This document shows, piece by piece, positions 55,441-64,000 of a DNA stretch of 64,000 bases (positions are counted from its first letter, which is position 1; every line of letters starts with the position of its first letter). The notes under the pieces are model-generated. The model saw only the letters and a list, made by a program, of their open reading frames with translations, ran no database searches and was not told where the DNA came from. The position numbers and the translations under genes are program-made. The stretch lies in the NCBI GenBank assembly GCA_003260075.1, contig QLIY01000364.1, positions 66,100 through 130,099 on the forward strand, written 5' to 3'. The DNA comes from Phallusia mammillata. Its lineage: Eukaryota > Chordata > Ascidiacea > Phlebobranchia > Ascidiidae.

Positions 55441-58400
55441 ATGAGAAAGTGGATGAGTGCGGTGCTGGTGTTGGCTTCGCTTTTCGGAGCTGATGCACAA
55501 AGATTTGACCCCTCCGAGCTACCTCGTAAAAGAGTGTTTGTTTTTGTAGCAAAATCGTACTTCAGCTAAATTTTGTCATGTGTTTTATGTCTAAAAGGAT
55601 GCGCATCAAAAAGTGGTTTATTATACCACGCAAATCAATACGACGGACGCATTAAAACTAAACTCTGCTTACTAGCTAAAATTCCTACCACTTTATGCTA
55701 GTAGTATTTTTCTCTAAAGAGGGGGGGGGGATCTGCTTCATAGCTAAAATTCCTACCACTTTATGCTAGTAGTATTTTTCTCTAAAGAGCAACAATGTCT
55801 TCTACAGGAATGTCTATTTTTGTTAGGTTGTCCGTCCGGCGATGCTGTAGCATGTATAGACAGATACTGCAACAACGAATGCCCGGCTTATCCTGATGCA
55901 TTCTGTTACAAAAGAGGCTGTGATGGCGACTGTAATTCGGTTGAATTTTTCATCGGTGGAACCAAACTTGATCTTGACATGTGCGAAGGTAAATATAATA
56001 AGAACTGACTTTTAAATCATCACATTCATTAAATTTAGTGTCAAGGATAGAGCTGCAAACAGTTAATGTTGGGGGGGGGGGAGAACTTTTAAATCATCGC
56101 ATTCATTAAATTTAGTGTCAAGGATAGAGCTGCAAACAGTTAATGTTCTTTCAATTGATTCCTATTCAATTTTGGTGCAAGAAAAATTCCAGGGAGTCGA
56201 ACCGCTTGTCATACGGGTTCAGGCTCGGTTCGGATTTAAGAATAATATTTTCGCGGCCGGGTTTTGTTCCGCTTCGGGCAAACCATCCGTTCTTAGCTTT
56301 ATATTAGACTTCGGGTTCATAATTTGAGCGGTTTAATTCATATAAAGTTTATATGAATTAAAGCGCTCAAACCAGTTCGCAGATACGGGTTTAGACCTGG
56401 ACAAAGTTTTATATATAGGCCTACTTTGAATCCGGACTCCCTGCTCAAAAAACATCACCAATAAATATGAGCGACTATTCATGCGTTACGAAATGCAATG
56501 GCGCGAAAAACGATTCGTTTGTTGTGTTTTTTCTTTGTTTTGAAAAGTTTGCAACCTTCAATAATGCAGAGAACAAAAAAAAATAACACTGGTTGAGCCT
56601 AAACCAAACATAAGCAATTTTGTTGCGTATTTAATACGCTAACAGTGTAACGAACAAGCAATTCACTGTTAAGTTCTCAGTCCACGCGTAAATATATGTT
56701 TTGTTTAAACACTGTAACTAAAAACCTCATTTTTTTAAAGAAACCTGTGCTGGAAAGTGGACGCCATGGTTAGACCGTGACAACCCTGGTGGTGTTGGAG
56801 ATTTTGAAACTCTATTGGAACTTCGTAAAGAGAGACCTGAGGTCATTTGTGATCGACCTTCTCTGATCCAAGCACAAACTCTTGCCGGGGTTCCAGCAGC
56901 TCTTACTGGCCAAGTTACCTACAAATCTCTGACAGACGGATTTAAGTGCATAAATAATGACAACAAAGGACAATGCTTTGACTACAGGGTTCGCTTTTGC
57001 TGCGAAGACAGTAAGTAAAATAATAATGTGTCATAATCAAAAAATAAATGATCACACATATAAATCCTACAAACACTTTTATCATGTAAAAACTTCCTTT
57101 TGTGTAGTTTTTGTGCCTAAAACTTTTAAATGCTTTTAATTAGTTAATATAAAGTAAATGTAAAAAAACTAGTGGGTCAAAAATCCTTAAAACCCCCCAA
57201 ACAAATATAACATTGACCATTTCTGTTTTCAACAGTTCCCCAATGCCCAGACAAAGCATGGACACAATTTTTCAACCGTGATCGCCCATCATTAACTTGT
57301 GATTGTGAAACCCTAAGCGATTTAAGAAGGGAATATCCTGATAAAATATGTGACAAACCAACAGCAATTGATGTAAGGGTAGCAGCAACGAATGAGCCCT
57401 ATACCACAGCGGGCCAAGTTATAGCACATGCTGATCCAGAAAGGGGCTTTCGCTGCAACAATATTAGGCAGCAATGCTTGGATTATAAGGTCCGATTTTG
57501 CTGCCCAGAGGGTAAGTTTTGGGGGGGGGGCTTTCGCTGCAACAATATTAGGCAGGAATGCTTGGATTATAAGGTCCGATTTTGCTGCCCAGAGGGTAAG
57601 GTTTTAATGGATAATATGGACTGAAAAGCATAAACAGTAAATTTCATATCAGAACAAAATATGCTTGATATATTGAAAGTTGGTAGTGTTTGTGGTATTG
57701 ATAAACATGGTCAAGTGTAAAAGTTGGTAAAATAACCATATCTTGCAGGTGTTTAATATAAATTATACACACATATTGACCAAAGCAGTGAGCATGTCCA
57801 ATTGAATAACTTGTAGCCAAAAAGCATTAATCGATATAAGTAAATTTAGCTTTTTATGGTGTTAAAATTAGTTGTAACAATTATCTGTCCATTATGTGAG
57901 CTTTTTCATTATGCCCAGTTTTAAACCATTTTTTTTTCTTTTAGTACCACCACCAACATGTGAAAAGGATGGATGGACACCTTGGCTCAATGTTGATGAC
58001 CCCACTGGTGATTGCGATTGTGAAAGTACAAATGCTATTCGAGAGTAAGCAAATGTTTCATATAAATTTCTGATTTTTATCAACAAGTTTTTGACATAAA
58101 AATGTACTGTACAACCAAACATCTTTGCATTCACATCTGACAAGCACATTGTTTGTATAAATTATGTATTATGTCACTAATACAAAAACGTATTATTTAC
58201 ATTTAGTATTTTTTAATGGATTGGAATAAATTCTTTACAGTCTGATATTGTTATATAGTTACTTATTTTTTCTTTGCACTCCATAGCTCTAACAGTGGTT
58301 AGCTCATTAACATTATAAGAAACCAATGTTTTTTTTTATTGCAGTGCATATGGTGACCTGCTGTGCAAAAAGCCAACAGCTATTGATGCTAGAGTTAGCA

Positions 58401-58492
58401 CTACAAAGGAACATTATTTGACTGTAAACCAGGAAGTCACTATTGATGTGAAAAATGGTCTCAAATGTACCAACATTAATCAGGACTGCCAT

Positions 58493-58564
<72 letters not shown>

Positions 58565-61500
58565 TTAAAACAATAATAATATGTTAGTGTTTTAAATTGC
58601 AGTTCCACTAACCCAGTGGTTTCCAACCCGACCCCTTTGGGGTCCGTGAGATGGTTTCAGGGGGTCCGTGGAGGCAAACATTTTTAGTAGCATTAACAAC
58701 AGTACAATGTTTTTAAGTTCCCAAACCAGTTTTTTATAATCCTGCATATGAGTGCAAACTGTTTATCAAACCCTTGGATCAAGAAAACTTATGATTGTTT
58801 CCTCCATTGTGACAGATTGAAGGACTGTGAAGGTTGATTAAAAATCTGCCCCCAAAACCGAAGTATAATAATGTGTAATGCAGAAAATGAAAAACATAAC
58901 AAGACTAAATTACGTTGGGGGTCCCGCGGACCTATACAATTTATAAAAGGGGTCCTTGACTACAAAAAGGTTGGGAACCACTGCACTAACCACAAACAAT
59001 TACAAAAAATACTAATCCTAAATGAATCACAATATAGCACAGTAATTTTGAAATTTTGCAGTTTAAAACCCCATTGAATTTAAGTTTAACTTAGGTATTG
59101 GAGTGTTTCAAACACGATCATGTACGAGAATTATAGGATGGCAAAATATATATCTAAAAATTGCCGTAAATTTTTTAAATCATATTCTTTTAGACACCAT
59201 TCCGGAACCCGAATGTAAAAATGGAAAATGGACCCAATTTTACAATCGTGATCGTCCTAGTGGGGAAGGAGATTATGAGATTCTATCCGAACTATTGGAG
59301 TTGACACCAGAGGACATTTGCCATAATCCCACCAACGTAGATGTCCAAGTGGTCGCCACAGGGGCCAGTTACTTGACCGCTGGGCAAAATGTGGTAATTG
59401 ATCCACAAACAGGCTTCTACTGTGTAAATGATCACCAAAATGGCGAATTTTGCAAAGATTATCAGATTCGATTTTGCTGTCCAAATGGTAAGAATTAGTG
59501 ATGGGACGGGTACCCGGTACTCGGTACTCGGTATCGATGGTATCGAACGATTTCAGTGGTATCGATACTCGTACTCGGTATCGAAATATTTTGTCTCAGT
59601 TTTCGATACCAACGTGCGAGTACCGAAGGCCGATTTACACTATAAGAACACTGANAGCTTTAAAACGGCCTAAAAATTAAACCAGAGATGTGCAACTACA
59701 TAGCAAAGGATGTAAATATATTATTTTGGCACAAACATTATTAAAACTGCCTTTTCTTACTAAATAGTTAGGTTACAAAACTGGTTAAAAATGATCAGAT
59801 TGGCCCAACACTGGTTTTTACCCATTTTTTATCATTACCAAGAAAACGATTATTTATCCCTCTTTTTAAAATCAAAACCTACAAGTTGAGACAGGAGGAT
59901 GATGTCACGAAACAAAAAGTAATCATGTCTCGTGAAAAATGTATCATAAAGTTAGTTCCTAACCTTACATTTTAATTCTAACCCTATCCCAGTCTCATTG
60001 TTTTAAATATTTTTTTAAATACCGGGGGGGGGGATCTCTTAAACTTAGTTCCTAACCTTACTTTTTATTTCTAACCCTATCCCAGTCTCATTGTTTTAAA
60101 TATTTTTTTAAATACCTGTGCTCATGACCAGTGGTTCTCAACCTTTCTTATTGTCTGGGCCAAATGGTAGATTTTTAAGTGTGTAAGGAGCTGCAAAAAA
60201 CGAGGCCTCAGAAAATCACTAAAGATTATTACCTGAAAAAAAGCAATCTTTGGTGGTTTTCTAAGGTCTGGTGTGAGACGCAAAATAAGTAGTTGGGAGC
60301 ACATGCCGCCCTGAGAGCCGCGGTCCAGAATTACTGCTCTTGACGCTCTAGGTCCTCTAGGACTTTAGCAAACGTTGTGAAGAGTTTTTGAGTTAGCACC
60401 GCTAAACAAAATGAACCTAAAATCAGTATCTTGTGTTTGCAGAATGTGACGAGCCCAAATGCACTGACGGTGATTGGACGCAGTTCTACGACATTGATGA
60501 CGCAGATGGAGATTGTGACTGTGAACTTATTGATGACATTAACGCCGTTTCAAAGAAAAAAGTTTGTCTCAATCCAACGGCTATAGATGCCCGCTTGTTA
60601 AACGGTGATGATTACACTACAGCAAATCAGGACGTTCATATTAGCTTGGATGATGGCTTCGCTTGCTACAACAGCGAAGACCAGAAATGTTGCGACTATA
60701 AAGTCAGATTTTGCTGCCCTAAACGTAAGTTTGTGTATAAGCGAGTAATGCTCTTGCAGCAGCTTTTATCATAAAAAAACGACCACAACACAGTACTGTC
60801 GGTAGAACAAAGTGCAACAAGCTATCTAAATAAATGCTTAAAAGGTGAAATTGATGAAAAAACATATCTTCAAGTCACAGGCCACCGTTGAGTGTTATGG
60901 TTCCCCAACCTAAAATGCACTTTTATGCATAAACTATAAACGCACCTCTATTATACCCAACATTCGTTTATAGTTACTTGACCAACGTTCAAATTAAAAG
61001 CCTTACCCTGGCCTGTAAAACAACTTGCTCTCGTGCATAAACTATGTTGCAACAATAGAATACTGTCTCTCTTCATCGGTTAGGTAATTTCGAAATGTTT
61101 GTCCGAAAAAAATTAAGACCATGGTAAAGATGTATGCCTTCATTAAATGATCGTTTAGCCAAGGTAAAGACTGTAAACCACCCTTAATCTTTTAAGAGGG
61201 TTTTGAGTTGGGCAATTTTTGAAAACACTGGCTTAAATTGCATTTGTCCTAGCAAGTCCTTGTCATGGCAGAAAAACGCTGCATTAGCTTTCCGCAAACC
61301 CTTTGGCCACTTTTGCTACGAACAGGTGAGGTGCAGTGCATTGACGGACAATGGACACAGTTCTTTGACTTGGACGACTCGGCTGGTGCCAACATGGGAG
61401 ACGTCGAAATGTTTAGCAATGTAAATCTAACTTGTCATCCCACTAACATGGACATCACGTTGCTCAATGGCGCCCCCTATGAGACGACTGGCGAAACGGT

Positions 61501-63578
61501 TCACATAGCATTTCCAATCAACTTCAAATGTGTGGATGCCGAACAGGACGATAGATCGTGTGAGGACTATCAAGTCCGTTATTGCTGCTCAGAAAATGGT
61601 ATATGGTGTAGTATTGCTTTTCTTGAGCACTGTGACGGACAGTTTCTTTCGTTTTTTTCAGGCGTTTTATTTACTTTTTTCATAACAAGTGAACTGTTTT
61701 TTTGTTGTGCAACAAAATATGGCGGATTTGTCTGGTAAAATCAACGTCAATTTTTTGATTTTTTTATGGGACCCAATATAAAAAATCATGGGGAATATAT
61801 AAATGTTTCACATTAAGTCATAGCGTACGTATAATAGCTAAATATGCAAAAGACATCATTTTAGTTTTCTTTGTTTACAACAGCAAACAATCACACACCA
61901 TATACTTGTATATTTTCATAGTTTTTTTTTCCAGAGCCAGAAGCGGTAATAAAGCACTGGTGCACGGCTTGGGGAGATCCCCACTACACCACACTTGATG
62001 GACGGGCTTACGACTTCCAAGGGAACTGTCTGTACAATTTCGTTTCCACTATTTCACCAGAGTGGAAAATGCGCGTGCCCCGATTTTCTGTATGGGTAAG
62101 CTAAGTTTTTTGTCAACTTTGACCACATTTTTTGGAAGTCCAAACAAAAACAATACAATGTACTCACTACGTAAATCTCTCAGAAGTTTTGTTTTCATTA
62201 AGCTATACCGTAAAGTTCTTTTCTAGTGTCACTTTAGTTCTATGTTTTTTTAATCTCTTTTTGTTGTCAACCCGATATTAAGCGTAAATTAACAGGCAAA
62301 TTATGGCGACTCAATTTTTCCTAAAACTTTTTTTCAAACATGAAATGTTGCTGTCACAGAAACATACCTCAATTAGCAACTTTTTGCTACTGGGATTAGG
62401 TCAGAAATGTCAAAGCGTATGTGCAGAAAATTACGTTGTTGTTTTTCTATTGGGTGGCTAAATAAATAGCCAGTGTCAGTAGGGTCGCTATTGTGGCCTT
62501 TTCTAGTCATGCTGCCGTGTTCGTTTTTGGGGGGGGGGAACAACAACTTATTTGGAGTATATGTATCCATTGATTACTTTAGGCACAAAACGTGTCGTTT
62601 TTTATCATTTTAGACTGAAAACAGACCGTGTGGTGCTTTTACGACGTGTATACGAACTGTCCATATTCGCTACTTTAACATGGAAATTACATTTCTTCCA
62701 GGGGGTGCAGTTGAGGTAAATTTGTTTAAAGTAACATAAAGCAGAAAAGCAACAATATTTCTTCGTTAGGTATTTTTTTTGTTTTACCAACTGATCTTAG
62801 TTTTAAATTTTCCAAAGTAATATTGGTTCTCTGTTTGAAAAACGCAACATTTTATTTGAATATAACTTCCTAAGACCTAGAGCGAACTGAGCTTTTGCCG
62901 GTTTTTAATTTATATTTTGATGTCGCAGATTAATGGAAATGGGGTATCATTGCCCTACAGCGACCCATTTTATCCATTCGAAATCGTAACTCTTCCAAAT
63001 GTCCAAGTCGCATTTTTAGCCGAATTCATTCGAGTATTGTTTGATGGTCGGTACTCACTGAAGGTTGGCCTCAACGATGTTTACATGAAACACGTCGATG
63101 GTAAGTATGCGAAGGATTTATGAAGGTTGTAAAAATGAAAAACTGTCACAACACAGAGTTCTAAACGGACCTGAAATTGAAGCCCTAAACCCGGCCCGTG
63201 AAAATAAATAAATATAGTGTCAAGTGGGGCACGACCGAAAAAGTTTAAGGCTTGACGATAACTTGGTCTAGCACCACACCGGCTTGACGATAACTTTGTA
63301 AAATGTGCAACCTGCTGGACGAAACGTTTGCTCGTTATCTTTTTTTCAAATGAATTTTACGATTTTGGAATAAGACGCAAATTTTGCAACAGAATCAAAT
63401 GCATTACAGCGTGTTATTTGGACGATTAATTGCATTTATTAACTTGTTTTGACACTTATCGCAAATCTTTAGGTCTTTGTGCCAACTTTAACGGGGACCA
63501 GACTGATGAATTTACTGTGAACGGCGCCATTACCACTAACATCAACGAATTTGGTGAAAGCCATGCCTTAGAACCAGA
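55441..63578 (+). CDS. Secreted protein with six Mucin2_WxxW repeats and a VWD domain (3' end outside window)
   Basis: Exons: 55441-55525, 55827-55988, 56741-57010, 57236-57511, 57945-58044, 58345-58492 (broken), 59194-59487, 60443-60724, 61326-61598, 61935-62095, 62614-62715, 62929-63100, 63473-63578, continuing past the window. Residues 1-20 are a signal peptide. 29-82 is a Cys-rich segment with ten or more Cys and no family I recognise. Six Mucin2_WxxW (CysD-like) repeats follow, each ending in a DYxVRFCC-like motif; the third is split over two exons. Repeats start [50 protein letters not shown] and [14 protein letters not shown] domain then begins ([16 protein letters not shown] ... [13 protein letters not shown]). 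These modules occur in gel-forming mucins and in CILP; here the WxxW block precedes the VWD. Likely a gel- or matrix-forming secreted protein (inference). About 810 residues are visible. The end of repeat 3 is lost in a G tract at 58493. Confidence 0.88.
55664..55793. repeat. Intronic duplication around a 10-G pad
   Basis: The word block ending TTTCTCTAAAGAG occurs before and after ten G (55721-55730) in intron 1 of the WxxW/VWD gene. Coding sequence is intact. Confidence 0.75.
56010..56145. repeat. Intronic duplication around an 11-G run
   Basis: The sequence AACTTTTAAATCATC through CAGTTAATGTT occurs on both sides of G 56071-56081, with a single C/G-type difference early in the block. It lies in intron 2 of the WxxW/VWD gene. 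Confidence 0.75.
57448..57600. repeat. Partial copy of the second WxxW exon after a 10-G pad
   Basis: The last 64 or so bases of the exon ending at 57511, with its donor, are repeated after ten G (57521-57530). The two copies differ by one base (GCAGCAATG versus GCAGGAATG). The second copy has no acceptor and should not be annotated as an exon. Confidence 0.8.
58493..58562. repeat. 70-base G tract destroying the end of an exon
   Basis: Begins inside the third WxxW repeat, right after codons for QDC. All other repeats continue with about 8-10 residues ending in FCC and then a GT donor. That part, with the donor, is missing here. Replacement of real sequence is the likely cause. Confidence 0.85.
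58614..58983. mobile_element. hAT-like MITE with 8-bp TSD in the WxxW/VWD gene
   Basis: Ends CAGTGGTTTCCAACC and GGTTGGGAACCACTG; flanked by CACTAACC at 58606-58613 and 58984-58991. GGGGTCC words lie just inside both ends. Non-coding, intronic. Confidence 0.92.
59494..59655. repeat. Repeat fragment rich in GGTAC and GTATCGA words
   Basis: Starts AGTGATGGGACGGGTACC and contains many copies of CGGTA and TATCGA, resembling the palindromic arms of the element at 999-1506 in style but not in sequence. It ends at an N (59655), so the right half is not visible. Confidence 0.45.
59949..60118. repeat. Intronic duplication around a 10-G pad
   Basis: The block TTAGTTCCTAACCTTAC through TTTTTTTAAATACC occurs before and after ten G (60024-60033). 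It lies in an intron of the WxxW/VWD gene. Confidence 0.75.
60129..60336. mobile_element. Degenerate hAT-like element
   Basis: Left end CAGTGGTTCTCAACCTTTC; the right end CGGTCCAGAATTACTG is a weak inverted match. The flanks CTCATGAC (60121-60128) and CTCTTGAC (60337-60344) agree at 7 of 8 bases, as expected of an older insertion. Confidence 0.75.
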
Positions 63579-64000
63579 GTAAGTAACAAATTACACTAAA
63601 ACAGCGGTTGTACATTAACATGATTGTAAGATACGTTATGTAATGTGCTGTCCAAACCGCATTGTATAGTTCAAAGTAGGTTGTGACTTGAATTCAACAG
63701 TCGGTTAAGCTACTATCACCATACCCCACGGCAGACCCACATTTAGCTAATTTTTCATAGGCGACGCCAAGAGTTAAATTATTTATTTAACAGCTGAAGA
63801 TGGGCAGGGTTAGGATGTAAGCTTTTTAACATTTAACACTAGAAATGAAGTTCCATTGCTAGTTTTATTGAGTTTTTAATGCTAATACCTTACCCCGACT
63901 CTGATAGTTCCACCCCGACACTAATAAATACCCCGACCCTTATAAATTTACAATCTACGGATGTGCCAAAACTGCAAATGTTCTGTTTGGTCGAGAACTG
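63579..64000 (+). other. Intron of the WxxW/VWD gene running off the window
   Basis: Begins at the GT donor following the VWD exon that ends in phase 2 at 63578. No further VWD exon is visible before the window ends, so the rest of the protein lies to the right. Confidence 0.7.

Noticed and set aside
57531-57600. Additional WxxW exon after the 10-G pad
   Set aside because: It is a one-base-different copy of the end of the preceding exon, lacks an acceptor and sits after a pad.

Overview
The window is animal nuclear DNA, AT-rich, with short introns (mostly 200-900 bp) and many small hAT-type elements. Gene content (an exocyst subunit, then secreted mosaic proteins built from Ly6/uPAR-like, CCP, VWA, trefoil, TSP1, WxxW and VWD modules) and the compact layout fit an invertebrate chordate best, most likely an ascidian of the Ciona type. 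That placement is inference; no marker gene settles the species.

Layout: 1-3134 holds no recognised gene and carries nested hAT-like elements. 3135-12686 (+) is a complete 19-exon EXOC3/SEC6 gene. 12687-16087 is intergenic with another nested hAT pair. 16088-20759 (-) and 22401-31533 (-) are two tandem paralogs encoding secreted proteins with the order signal peptide, Ly6/uPAR-like three-finger domain, CCP/sushi domains, VWA domain. The first has 2 CCPs, the second 13. 31534-49756 is gene-poor: it holds a nine-copy 64-bp minisatellite and a stretch of partial duplications joined at single N bases or 10-base C pads. 49757-54499 (+) encodes signal peptide, trefoil, Thr/Ser/Pro-rich mucin-like stretch, trefoil-like domain and five TSP1 repeats. 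55441-63578 (+, running off the right edge) encodes signal peptide, a Cys-rich domain, six Mucin2_WxxW (CysD-like) repeats and a VWD domain.

How they may work together (inference): four neighbouring genes all encode extracellular multidomain proteins. Two are VWA adhesion-type proteins with intact MIDAS motifs. The other two resemble mucus-layer components (trefoil/mucin/TSP1 and WxxW/VWD). A role in an extracellular coat, mucus, haemolymph or egg/tunic matrix is plausible, but the sequence alone does not say which. EXOC3 is an unrelated housekeeping neighbour.

Assembly quality matters here. There are seven single-N joints, at least eleven homopolymer pads of exactly 10 (or 10 plus one neighbouring base) G or C, and three G tracts of 65, 96 and 70 bases. 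Most short pads are followed by a near-copy of the sequence just before them. One pad destroys the end of a coding exon in the last gene. These look like joining artefacts between reads or haplotypes, not biology.
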